NCBI RefSeq assembly: GCF_000203815.1
Contig: NW_004457708.1
Coordinates: 1 to 64,000, forward strand
Length of the DNA stretch: 64,000 nt
Direction: 5' to 3'
Source of the DNA: Cavenderia fasciculata
Taxonomy: Eukaryota; Evosea; Eumycetozoa; Acytosteliales; Cavenderiaceae
Shown here: positions 26,856 to 38,303 of the stretch, one piece after another
How the letters are laid out: each line of letters opens with the position of its first letter
Numbering within the stretch: the first letter of the stretch is position 1
Made by a program: the position numbers and the translations under genes
The notes under the pieces: generated by a model
Seen by the model: only the letters and a program-made list of their open reading frames with translations
Told to the model about the DNA's origin: nothing
Databases searched by the model: none

Positions 26856-29800
26856 ATGAATTATGTTGAAAAGTTTGTTGATGGAGTTCATTATGTATTC
26901 AATTTAAATGCAGCTACACTTAGTGGTGCGATTGATATATTGGTGATTCCTCAGCCCGATGGAACACTCAAGTGTACACCATTTCATGTACGTTTTGGTA
27001 AGCTGCAGTTGATTAGCAGCTCGGAAAAGGTGGTTCAAATCTATGTCAATCAGAAAAAGGCAGACTTGCAAATGAAGCTTGGTCACGCTGGCGAGGCATT
27101 CTTTGTCGAGGAGACTGAAGACCCAGTACCCTCCATCCTCGCCACTTCCCCCATCACATCACCCAAGCCTGGCAGAATCATCAAACAATCGACCGAAGAG
27201 TTGGTACCCGAATTTACAAGCACTAGAATCATGACTCGACCAATCATTAAACCAACTCCAACTACTCCGGCAGCTGTCGTTACCACTACGACGACTGCCA
27301 CGACTGTTCCCGCAACTCCAACAGAGAAACCAGTAGTATTAACAGATGCCATTCAAGAAATGATTATTGCTCAACATAAACAATCTCAAAGTCAAGATAA
27401 AGATAAATCAAAGCCAACCACAACAACTGGTTTCAAACCTATTACTACTGCTACAACAACAACTTCACCTACAACCCCAACTAAAAAGAATCAAGGTAAT
27501 TAATTGATTAGTATTAAATAATAATTATTATTTATATGATTATTTATTAACTTTTTTTTTTTTTTGATCTTTTAATTTAGTTGATCCAAAAAGAACATCA
27601 TCACCAATTTATTTTGAAGGATCAGAGGATATTACAATGGATTCACCACTGAATAGCTTTATTATTAATTGTGAAGCTGAACAACTTTCACCTCCACAAC
27701 CACAGGATAGTCAATCACCAGTAGGTAGTCTGTCACCTCCAAAACCAATGGAAATGCTTCCAAATCCATCGGCATCTGCCATTGCATCAGAGGGATCGTC
27801 GACATCAGACACTGAATCTGAACCAAAAGTTGGATTTTGGAGATGGGGTGGTTTACCAATATTTAGAAGAAACAAACAACCTGCTTCTAGCGCTATTGTC
27901 GCACCAACTACAGCTACAGTAGCTACTTTACCAAATACAACTGGACCTTCATCACCTTCAACAACTACAACTACAACCATGACAACTACTACATTAACTA
28001 CTAGTACAACAACTACATCTGCTGCTTCTTCTTCGTTGCCATCTCAATTGCCATCATCATTATCATCTTCATCATTGACAGGTTCAACCAAATCTGCATC
28101 AGCAACTGTAAATCAATCAAAGTTATCAGACAACTTTGATCAAGACTCTAGTAGTGGTATTAGTGGTACCTCTTTATCAACTCCAACTAGTCCACAACAA
28201 CAACAAGAAATTGTACTTGAATCATCATCTACAATACTTACAACTAGTACAAGTAGTACTAATAATATTCCAGTAGTTGGAATGACGACGACAAGTGAAA
28301 CAAGTGATAGTGACCAAGCATCAAATAGTAGTAGTAATGAAGACACTGCTACCATTTCTGGTGATGGATCATCATGGAGTAGAATGGGATTCTTGACGAA
28401 AATGTTTAACAAAAAGGAAGCAGAACCCTCCTTTTTGGTCAAATCAATGGATAGTCCACCACCATCGATTATGGACTCTGAAACCAAAGCATACAACAGT
28501 ACTGACCAATCTATAATAGATTCAAGCAACATCACCACCCTTCACATTAACAACACCAACATTAGAAATAGTGAAGGTGAAAGTGGAATATTTTTATTAG
28601 ATGAAGATGAAGAAGAAGAGGAATCTAGAATTAAAGAATTAAATGATGATCAAGATAACAACAAATCAACAACAACAACAATAGTAGTAGACAATAATAA
28701 TGATAATAATAGTAATAATAATGTAAATAACCAATCTCCTCAAGAGTCATCTCATATTTATGATGTTAGTGCAGATAAAAGTTTTGCAGCTATTGTAAAA
28801 GAGAATCTAAATGGTAAATCTACTTTGGAAAGATCACCGTCACCATTGGTACAATTAGATGAACATGAATTCCCCTCTTTGAATATGAATGGAAATCATC
28901 ATAATAATCATATGATTCCCATACCAACACCAAATAATACACCATCAAACTCAACATTGGCAAATGTAACCTATTCATCATCACCAAACTCATCATTTGC
29001 ATCCAAAGCAAATCATCATAATCATATTGAACATTTGGCAATGAAACAAAAACAAACCACTGGAAATAGTCGTCCTTCATCTCCTGTCCCTTTGACTGCA
29101 ACTACAACTACTACAACTACAACAAATGCAGCAGCTGTTACTAGTACTTCAAATGCTACATCTGCAACCTCTGCAGTAGCAATAACAACAACTATTACAT
29201 CACCATTGACAAAAGAGGAAACTGAAAGTTTACCAATTGTTAAACTTTCACTTTGTGGTCACTTGATTTTAGATAGAAGTCTTCAATCGGATTGGCCAGA
29301 AGAAAGAGAGAAATTCTTTAATGAACATATTGTCACTTTTGAGCAGTTGTGCAATGATGCTGGTATCTTTAAAAACCCACATTTGGTGGCCAAGATTGGT
29401 GTAGAGTTTTATCCATGGTCGGTTGCCGGTCACATCATCATGACTCAAATTGTGTTTAACCGATCTCTTCCCAAAGAGTCGATCGAATGTCTCGTCACCA
29501 AAGACAAGGATGAACGTCAAATCACCAAACCAACCACCGCTGGCAGCAAACAATCTTGGAAGAGTTGGTTGAGTTGGAAATCAACTACTACCTCTGCCAC
29601 CCAACAACCAGGTATTGTTGTCAGTGGTGCAGTAGTAGACACCAACAATAAGATTCCTACTACAGCAGGAACTACATCTCCACCAATTGGATCGATTAAT
29701 CCAACTACCAATACCGATGTAATCGTTACACAAAAGGGATCGAGTGGATATATAAAGAAATCACTCAGACCAACCTCTGATCAATTAAAGGCGTTGGGAT

Positions 29801-30895
29801 TGCAAAAGGGTGCCAATCGAATTACATTTGTCGTGTCGAGTACACTCCAAGGCACAAGAGAGGTGTCTGCATCTGTCTACTTTTGGGACAATACCTCCAA
29901 GATTGTCATTTCCGACATTGATGGAACCATCACCAAGTCGGATGCACTCGGCCAGGTTCTTCCTCTGATTGGAAAGGATTGGTCGCATTTGGGTGTCGCC
30001 GAACTCTACTCTAATATCAAGGAAAATGGTTATAATATCATGTATCTTACTAGTCGTGCAATTGGCCAAGCAGGTCTTACACGTACCTATATTTCATCAG
30101 TTAAACAAAGTTCATCTTCAAATTTTACAATTGCAACAAAATAATAATAATAATAATAATAATAACAGTACTAACCCTAATAATAATAATAATAATAATG
30201 CAACAATCATTGTTTCGAATAATATAAATAATAATAGTGGTATGATTCAACATCCACAACCATTACAACCATCATCGATTGTTGTAGGAGCAGCAGCAGC
30301 AGCTAAACCAACTACTACTTCTTCTCCTTCTTCTTCTACTTCTGGTGGACCAACACCAGTTGTTATTCAACCACCTGTTGTCATTACAACTACTACAACT
30401 ACCACCACTACAACAGTCAACAATAGTAATTTGGCAAGTGGTGGTGGTGTAATCGGAATTTCATCATCTTCGGCACAAGGGTTATTCACATTGCCAGAGG
30501 GACCTGTCTTTATGTCACCCAATCGTCTCTTGACATCGTTTAACCGCGAAGTCATCAAAAAAAACCCCGAAGAGTTCAAGATTGCCTGTCTCCAAGACAT
30601 CCAAAACATATTTCCACCCGGATCACAGCCCTTTTATGCTGGATTTGGCAATAGATCGACCGATGCAACTGCCTACAACGCCGTGGGCATCCCAAATGGC
30701 AAAATATTCACAATCAACCATGATGGTATCATCAACACCAATAACAACACCTACAACAAGAGCTACACCAAACTTAATGACCTCGTACAAGACATGTTCC
30801 CACATGCCAAAACTTCGGTCGACGAGCAATGGAATGAGTTCCATTATTGGCGTAAAACACGAGTTTTACCAATTTCAAAACTTGAACCATTATAA
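26856..30895 (+). CDS. Lipin, Mg2+-dependent phosphatidate phosphatase (frame broken in low-complexity insert)
   Basis: Exon 26856-27495 carries the N-LIP domain from its first residue (MNYVEKFVDGVHYVFNLNAA). Exon 2 starts at 27581 and runs through a long Ser/Thr-rich region to the C-LIP/LNS2 catalytic domain with the HAD motif SDIDGTITKSD (DxDGT, about residue 990). Lipins turn phosphatidate into diacylglycerol for storage-lipid and phospholipid synthesis, on the ER and nuclear membrane. The domain continues with LTSRAIGQAGLTRTYISSVK, then the frame hits a stop at 30142. The rest of the domain (LPEGPVFMSPNRLLTSFNRE to WRKTRVLPISKLEPL) is in the next frame up to 30895. The shift lies in or next to an AAT-repeat at about 30135-30170: one A too many there, or an unusual intron (GT at 30110, AG at 30286-30287). 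The call of lipin is firm; the joining is not. Confidence 0.9.
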
Positions 30896-31136
30896 AAATC
30901 AAACCAAACAAACAAATTGGTATTAAATATAAAATATATACCTCTTTTTTTTTAACTAGCAAAATATTCTCATAATTATTGAATTATATTATTTATTTAA
31001 ATTATTTATTTATATCCTCAAAAAATTGTTATTACTATGATCATAAGATTCAATGCACGAATGAATCGTTGGAAAAAAAATTACCTGGGGTCTGAGGGGC
31101 TTTGTTTTTTTTTTAGAGATCCATATGATCCTATTT

Positions 31137-31375
31137 TTAGCATCAAAAAAAACGTTGGCTCCATACCAGCGGTTCCATCTGAAGATGTGACATGATTAAT
31201 GGGGAGGCACTGAAGGAATGATCATTCTAGTGGGCAAAGACAAAGGGTCTTTGGTCACATGTTTTATGTGTGACCAAGCCACTGATCAGAAGATAGAAGA
31301 GTGGTGGAGCTTTCAAGCTGTGCATTATTCCCCAACCATGCACATGTGAGACAAACTGACTCTAACGTTGTTTAT
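31137..31375. ncRNA. Candidate structured non-coding RNA
   Basis: In an AT-rich desert this stretch has about balanced base composition and nested pairing. Outer strands TGGGGA (31200-31205) and TCCCCA (31329-31334), with GCAC/GTGC (31207-31210 and 31320-31323) stacked inside. A multiloop is closed by GTGGGC/GCCAC (31230-31235 and 31278-31282) and holds hairpins AAAGAC-AAAGG-GTCTTT (31236-31252) and GGTCACA/TGTGACC (31253-31275). Further hairpins are CATC-TGAA-GATG (31176-31187), the palindrome GAATGATCATTC (31216-31227) and AGCT-TTCA-AGCT (31308-31319). No long open frame crosses it. I cannot match it to SRP, RNase P/MRP, U snRNA or U3 by their signature motifs. Strand and ends are unknown. 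Confidence 0.5.
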
Positions 31376-32305
31376 GTTTAAACTTCATTCGTCAAAAGTA
31401 TTATTATTATTATATTATTAGTTTTTAAATTTATTTATATAAACACACAAACAAGATAAGATAATCAGTTAGATCAATTGTTCATCAAAATCCAAAAGGT
31501 AATCCAAATATTTGTAGTATCTCTTTAAAAGCACGTGATTGTTTTCACCTTTTAAAGAAACGATGCACACACGAGATTGGCTGGATTTAAACGAGTATAC
31601 TCGAATGAGACCCCTATAGCCACCATCTCTGTGCTATTGCTCTCTGTCTGATGCACTGAGCTTGGCAATGAAGATTGATGATTGCTATCACCCCCCCATC
31701 ATCAACCAACCACCCAAAGCAAAGATATTATGTTTATTTTTTTTTTTCTGATGGCAACCGCAGCCCTTTTTGTGCATAGACATACTGTGAAACCCCCTCT
31801 CGTTATTTTTAAACAAACATTTATTTATATACAATACATATATAACTCAGACACAAAGACAGACAAACAGATATATAGAACACAGACAGATAAACAAGAG
31901 AGAGATAGAGATAGACAGGGAAAAGAGGTAGGACCGATAAATAAAACATAGAGTGAGGGGAGTGTCTCAACAACCCTCATGCAAAAGACAACCAAACTGT
32001 TTACCCACCACAAACTGTCTTTTCACTGGGTTGATTGATCGAAAAGATAGTAGGACAACAAACAAACAAACAAACAAGCAAAGAGGGGATATGAAAAGAT
32101 TCCAAAAGAATGAAAGGTCACAGATCTGGCGCGCGGCGACGGGTGGCGTCCGTTCATTCATTCCAATCAGATCATGATTGTTGTTTAATATCATTTTTTT
32201 AATTTTTTGGTTTCTTTTTTTCTCGATCACAAATCAGAAGATATTTATTGTTTAATTATATTGTTTTAATATTATTATCTGATAGCAGAAGCACCAACAA
32301 TAGAC

Positions 32306-32310
<5 letters not shown>

Positions 32311-32338
<28 letters not shown>
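32311..32338. repeat. (GACA)n microsatellite
   Basis: Seven exact GACA units. Confidence 0.95.
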
Positions 32339-33719
32339 ATATTTTTGTTTAAGTGGCACTTAACTAAGTTTCAAAGTTTAAAAACTTAACTAGACTTGAC
32401 ACTTTTTCATACTTTATACTTTATACCAAATATAGTAGAGTGAGAAACAGACAACAAACCAACTATCGATAAAAAGTAATCAAATGACATTCATTATCTC
32501 TCTCTATTTAAGGTTAATTTATAAATAGTTTGCATCCATATTACACTTTTTTTTGTTTGTGTATTTATTATTATTTTTACATTCCATACTCTACTCACAT
32601 TATCATCTACCTATTCATCAATCCATCAACAACAAGATGGATGATCTTTGGTAGATCTCCCAATTTTAATGGTTTCTTAATACGTATTAAGCCCCTATTT
32701 TTAAAAATGGATTCCATCAATCAACCCCAGCCAGCCAAAGTTAGAGTTGTTGATGAATGGATGCATTGCATCGATGGATGTATGGTGGATGAATGGATGC
32801 TGACTACTACCTATCCCACACACACAAACTAACACATCAACCCAACAACAGTGGTGGTAGTGGTGGTTGGTTGGAGAGTGTGAGGGTAATCAGCAGAGGT
32901 GGTGGGCGACAGTCAAATTAATTTTATAATGCAATCATTTATTATTATTATTATCACATGCATATAAACATACATAACAGTAATAGTAATACAATACCTT
33001 CCTTCTTTTCTCCCAACATCATCATCAATCAAATCAAACAAGAGAAAGCAACTCATCAATCACATCAAATCAAATCAAACAAAACATATCAACTAAATCA
33101 ATTTTATTTACTTTTGGGTGCCACCAATTTATGTTGGATTTTTTTTCCTTCATTCTTATATATATATATCATATCTATCTTTCAATCAATCAATCATTTA
33201 TATATTAATATTCAATTGATTTGTTGTAAAAGTACATTAAATTTTGGTCGTATCGTCGTTCGTTAAGAGCAGAGAGGAGAGAGTGTAACAATAGTAGTCG
33301 CCATAATAATAATATTATTATTATTATTATTTAAAAGTAATAGTAAGTCACAATACAATACAATAGTAACACTGTAGTTTGTTTGTTTGTTGTTGTTTAG
33401 TTGTTGTTGTTGTTGTTGTTGTTGTTTATAAAAGAGAGTAAATCGTATTCCTACTGTTCCTACGCCAACCAACCGACAGATTTAAATATTTTTTTTAGAA
33501 TCCATCCCCATACTACTCTTTACTAACTCTTTTCAAAAAACGTCGACTTATCTAGATTTATCAAACCAAAAAAACCTCAGTTGTTTTAAAACGAGAATCT
33601 CAAACATTTATAACTAAAAGAAAGAAAGAGAGAGAGAGATTGATATTGTAACATAGAAACACATACACAACACACACACACAGGTAGTAGTACTATATAT
33701 ATTTAGGCTTGGGGAAGAT

Positions 33720-33752
<33 letters not shown>

Positions 33753-33798
33753 CCACCAACAACGACTTATAGAGAGTAGATTTAATCAAAAATTTGCG

Positions 33799-35576
33799 AT
33801 GAAATCATTTTTTAAGAAAGCAAAGCAAGCATACAAGAGCCATTTCTTCCTCACACAAGAGGGGATGGCTCCACCCGAAGACGACGAGCATGCCAACAAG
33901 ATAATCGACGATATCAACCCGATCAAGGAGGAGGGCCCACAAGGCTTTATAGCATTCTGCTCGGACGAAAATAACAACAACCCACCCAGCGGAACGACGT
34001 CGGCAGGTGCATCCGAACAATACAGCAGTCATAGAAAGGACACGATCGACGGCAGCGGCAAGGACGCCGCCAAAGACTCGTCGTCCACCAACACCTCCAC
34101 CACGGCCTCGACCGCCAACACCACCACCCCTTCGACCACCAACAACAACGCCGCCGCCACATCATCCACCACTACCACCACCACCTCAACCACTCCCACC
34201 AAAGACCGCAAACAAACCAAGACCAAGACTTCATTCTTTTCATTTGGTGGTAAAAAAGAGACTGCCTCTGAAAAAAAGGCTGTCAATAATTCTGGATCAT
34301 CAAACAATAACAATAATAATAACAACCAACCATTGGCTGCAGGTGCCAACAACAACAACAATCATCAAAAGACTCCGCCAGTACGTGAAGAAGAAAAAGT
34401 TGAACGTGAAATCATATATATCAAGGGTTTAGAGGTATATAAAAATAATCAATCAATCAAACAACAAACCAAGATTATCTTTGTTCTAATTTATTTTTAT
34501 ATTTTACTCTATAGGATTTACCAGAAGATTGTTTGAAATTAATTAGAATATCGGGATTACCAGAAGAAAAATTAAGAGCCAATTTACAAGTATTGTTACA
34601 TGTCTTGCACTTTAGAACGGGCAAGATCATCAAGGTGGAGGGTGAGTTGCCCAAGGAACCACGTAAAAAGGTGGTTTCGGAGCGATTCAATGACGGTGAG
34701 ACACTTATACAACACGTCGAACCACCCCAACTCAAAAAGATGTACAGAGATTGCGACCAAGTCGGCAAGGGTGGTTTTGGTACGGTCTATTTTGGCCGTT
34801 CAACCAAGGAAAAGAAGTTGGTAGCCATCAAAAAGATGCCCCATCTTACCAAGCGTCAACAAGTACAAAACTACAGAGAGGCATCGATCCTATCGAAATG
34901 CGATCACCCCAACATTGTCAAGCTCATCACTTGTCACGTCGACAAGGACCAAAACATGTGGGTGGTCATGGAGTTTATGGAGGGTGGTACCTTTGAAGAG
35001 GCCGCCAAGGCATGGAAATTCAACGAAAATAACTTGGCCTATGTTGCTCGCGAGCTCCTAAAGGGTCTCTCGTATTTGCACGAGAAGCAAATGGTACATC
35101 GTGACCTCAAGTCTGCCAACATTATGATGAGTGTCGAAGGCAAGGTCAAGCTCATCGACTTTGGTCTCTGTGAGGATGTGGCCTCGGGTCCACCCTGCCA
35201 CATGGTTGGTTCACCCTTTTGGATGGCACCCGAGATGATCCTCGGCAAGCCACACGGCACCCCCGTCGATATTTGGAGTTTTGCCATCTCGCTCTTGGAA
35301 ATGGCCAATCAACGTCCACCCATGATGGAGTCGGCCGTCAAGGCCATGTTCACGGTCGCCACCGAGGGCGCCACAGGCTTTGACGAGCCCGAGTTGTGGT
35401 CCGACACTTTCAAAGACTTTTTGTCGCTCTGTCTCAAGATTGACCCCGAGGAACGTGCCACCGCTGAGCAACTCCTCAAACACCCATTCATCAAAAAGGC
35501 AGACACTAGAGACAACATGGAAAACATTCTTAAAAAGATTTTCCTTACAAATTCTTTAATGAATTCAGGTTTCTAA
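33799..35576 (+). CDS. STE20/PAK-like serine/threonine kinase
   Basis: Exons 33799-34434 and 34515-35576 encode 565 residues. The frame is open upstream of 33799 but holds no earlier ATG after a plausible leader, so MKSFFKKAKQAYKSHFF is taken as start; it is basic and could bind membrane. A Ser/Thr/Asn-rich linker follows. Residues about 213-250 (LPEDCLKLIRISGLPEEKLR) resemble the helical end of a p21-binding region. The kinase domain (about 287-545) has GKGGFGTVYFG, VAIKKM, HRDLKSANIM, DFGLCED and GSPFWMAPEM: all catalytic residues are present. PAKs phosphorylate cytoskeletal targets downstream of Rac or Cdc42. Several dictyostelid pak genes exist and I cannot choose between them. The coding part is markedly richer in C-ending codons than its neighbours. 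Confidence 0.88.
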
Positions 35577-37343
35577 AAAAATCAAAACAAAATCAAAATG
35601 TAATGTTTTTTTTTTTTTTTTTTTTTTAAAGTAATAATAATCATCGTCACATCAATCATAGTTTATACAATTAAACCAAAAACAACCTACCTACCCTACC
35701 TCCATTCTACAACCATTACACAAACAAATATATACCAACCATATATATATATTGAACAACAAACACGTTTCCCATTTTTTTTTTTTTTCCAACCCTATCA
35801 CATACTGCAAAATTGTAATTAATAACTAATCACAATGACAACACAAGAGCGAATAGATGTTTTCAAAAAAAGTTTCCAATGCATGGAAACTTTTGGAATA
35901 GAAAAACATCCAAAAACAAAAGTGAAAATCATAATTCATCATTCAACAACAATAACAACTAAAACAAAACAAATAATTTATTTAGAATATTCCAAAGAGA
36001 GTCCAATGTTGGGGGAGCCAGATAATGTATTATTATAAACCAACAAAAAATGCAATCATCCACAATTGTAATAATAATAAAAAAAAAAAAAAAACAAATT
36101 AAAAACAATACATAACATATACAACCATTCATACATCAAACTCTTCTGGATTGTGGTTAACCATGTGTTGATTGAAATATCTTGGACGGGAGTTCCACAA
36201 AACGACAATTTTAGTAAAAGTCGTTTAAACAAGTCATTTTCTTCTTACCCCCTTCAACACAAGTAGTCATGACAACCACCGACTTGGAAGATCATCATTC
36301 TTAAACCTTTTATGATTTTTTAGTCCATTCAAGTGATTGGAATTTCAATCAATTCAAACTATTTTCAGCATGGATGAGGGTAGCCCTCTTGCACCTTTAG
36401 TCTATTCATCCCAACCAGCCTACTACTCTTTCTGTTTTGTGCTTTGACCATTGTTTCTATTTTCAGGGTTCATATACGGACAACACCAGATTGTATTGTG
36501 AGGCTATTTTTAGTTTTTTTCCTTGCAATCTTATTGGGCGCAGAGACCATATCTTTTATTTTTATACTTTTTTTTATTTTATTTTTGCAATCGACAAGAC
36601 ACCAGCCCCAACAGATTCCTTTCCTCCATCAAAGATCTGACAATTGTCATTTTGTTTCGACCAAACCTAGAATGAATGAATCATGACGGATTCCGTCACG
36701 GTGAAAAAAAGAAAAAGTGGTCAACACTATGAAGAGAGGCGGCAACGATGATATCTATCTATCCATCCCACTCACTGTCGAATGGGTGTGTACCATCGTC
36801 GAAAAGTTAAACTGCATCAAACCAACCACCAACCAGCTGGCCACCCGATTAAAAAAAGAAAGAACCTTCTTTTGTTATTGTTGTCCATCACGGATACTTA
36901 CCATTTGAAACAGAGGATGGGGGTAGGTAGTCTGGTGAAGGAGAGGGAATGAGAGGGCAAGACAAGCACTAATTTTATCTCTCTTACATATTCACAGGAA
37001 CAACAACAACAACAACCTTACTTGTTGCATCAAGTATCGGGATACCTACAGGTACACGATATCCATAATATCATCCTTTTTTTTCAATTCTTTTTTTTTC
37101 CTTTTCTTGTCAATCGATATCAACCATCAAGATTAAAAAGTTCATTTTTAATATTCCAATTCAATAATAGTAGTAGTAACAACAGAAGAAAGATCACAAC
37201 ACACATCTCCAATTACAAGATTCAAAAAGACGAATAATCATTAAATATATTTAAAATAATTATTTTTTTGATCCTCCTCCTCCTCCTACTACTATTAATA
37301 TTTTTTTGTAAAAGGAATCGATCATAAATTAATTATTCCAATT
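35577..37343. other. Intergenic region with one doubtful small gene
   Basis: Contains T- and A-runs (35606-35628, 36080-36094), the small gene candidate at 35835-36102, a bulged hairpin AAACGAC..GTCGTTT at 36200-36226 and a perfect hairpin TGACGGA-T-TCCGTCA at 36684-36698. Frames at 36437-36908 and 37022-37237 show no protein-like composition or recognisable motif and are not called. Confidence 0.5.
35835..36102 (+). CDS. Doubtful small protein (67 aa, two exons)
   Basis: From ATG 35835 a frame starts MTTQERIDVFKKSFQCMETF. Read through, it gives 67 residues to 36038. Splicing an AT-rich 64-nt intron (donor GTGAAA at 35922, acceptor TTTATTTAG at 35985) also gives 67 residues, and the second exon then begins NIPKRVQCWGSQIMYYYKPT, which looks more like real protein (Trp, Cys, Tyr, mixed charges). 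I do not recognise a family. The donor is non-standard, so the model is weak. Confidence 0.3.
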
Positions 37344-37878
37344 ATGTGTTCAACAACTGAAAATCGTTCCAGTAGTATCTCTAATAATAATAATAATGGC
37401 AGTAGTAGTAATAGTAGCAGTACAAAAAATAGTCGAGAGAGTAGTCCATTGTCATTGATTTATAGGTGTATCGAATGTAAACAAGTAGCTCATTTTACAG
37501 ATTGTTATGTTAATAGTAACAATGACCATGTCTGTTGTAAATGTTTTAAACAATATTTAAGATCTAGGTTATTACAAAGAGTAATTATTTCATAAAAAAT
37601 AGAAAAAAAAAAAAAATTTATCCATCAATCAAACTTAATTTATTTATTTCCATCCTTCCTTCCATTCTTTTATTTGTTTGTTTATTTTTTTACTATAGTT
37701 GGAAAGAAAGAAATTTCTAAAAAGACAAAAAAAATTACTTCAACAACATAGTCAAAATTTTAACTTGGAGCAAAAGAAAAAGAAACAAAAAAATACTAAG
37801 GTTTCCAATAACAAACAACAACAACAAAGTAGCGACAAGGATAATAATGAACAAAGTGGTAGCGATGATGATGATTAA
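37344..37878 (+). CDS. Small Cys-rich zinc-finger-like protein (138 aa)
   Basis: Exons 37344-37580 and 37699-37878 encode 138 residues. After a Ser/Asn leader a cysteine cluster is seen: YRCIECKQVAHFTDCYV followed by NNDHVCCKCFKQYL, i.e. CxxC..H..C....CCxxC, enough ligands for one or two zinc ions (ribbon or LIM-like). Exon 2 is a Lys/Gln-rich helix (LERKKFLKRQKKLLQQ) with an acidic Asp tail. It could bind nucleic acid or protein, but no family is recognised. The frame after the stop stays open for another 75 codons with balanced composition, so the 3' end may be longer through another splice. Confidence 0.55.
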
Positions 37879-38303
37879 ATCCTCCAGGTTGTATCCTATG
37901 CTCCCAAAAATACCCAACGTTTCACAAATATGAATCCATTTTTAGAGTTTCTACCTTTTGGACTCTCTCGGCTTCCAAATATGACTCTCCCTATCTCACC
38001 CCCAATCCTCCACATGAATAACTCAATTAAGAATAATCAAGGTGGTATCCATGTCTTTTGGAATGATATCAAGATCTTCACGACAAGAAAGAAAATCATC
38101 GTTTAAATGATGACCTTTTGTTTTTTTTGGTCCTTCCCCACCCTTCTTTAAACCGTCATCCCTCCTAAATAAAATTTCACATCCTCTGCTTTTGCCATTT
38201 CCATCACACTCGACATTCTTTTGCAGCCTTTTTTTTTGTTGTTTAGAGATACTTTGGAGATTAACTGTTCATCGTAATTAATTATACGATTGTGTTTATA
38301 TAA
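37879..38303. other. Intergenic DNA with possible extra coding exon
   Basis: From about 37882 to 38105 the plus strand is open in the same frame as the preceding zinc-finger gene. The remaining 200 bases are AT-rich and hold the methyltransferase promoter. Confidence 0.4.

Larger units (their letters stand above)
30896..33798. other. Long intergenic region
   Basis: 2.9 kb without a supported protein gene. It contains a candidate structured RNA (31137-31375), a 12-base perfect palindrome CGAGTATACTCG (31592-31603), a GC-rich island at about 32128-32160 (GGCGCGCGGCGACGGG), a (GACA)n run at 32311-32338 and a (TTG)n run at about 33401-33426. The last 150 bases lead into the kinase gene. Frames in 31682-33270 are low-complexity and not called. 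Confidence 0.6.

Noticed and set aside
31080-31110. U1 snRNA-like 5' end (TTACCTGG)
   Set aside because: Short match only; the following sequence does not form the U1 stem-loops and lacks the ATACTT start.
32530-33266. Two 100-codon plus-strand frames
   Set aside because: Low-complexity composition, no motif, and no coding base pattern.
33709-33798. Upstream Gln-rich extension of the PAK-like kinase
   Set aside because: In frame but starts without ATG; poly-Gln from CAA repeat in the probable leader. Start placed at 33799.
36437-36908. Three overlapping short plus-strand frames
   Set aside because: Phe/Ile-rich or repeat-derived, not supported by splice signals or families.
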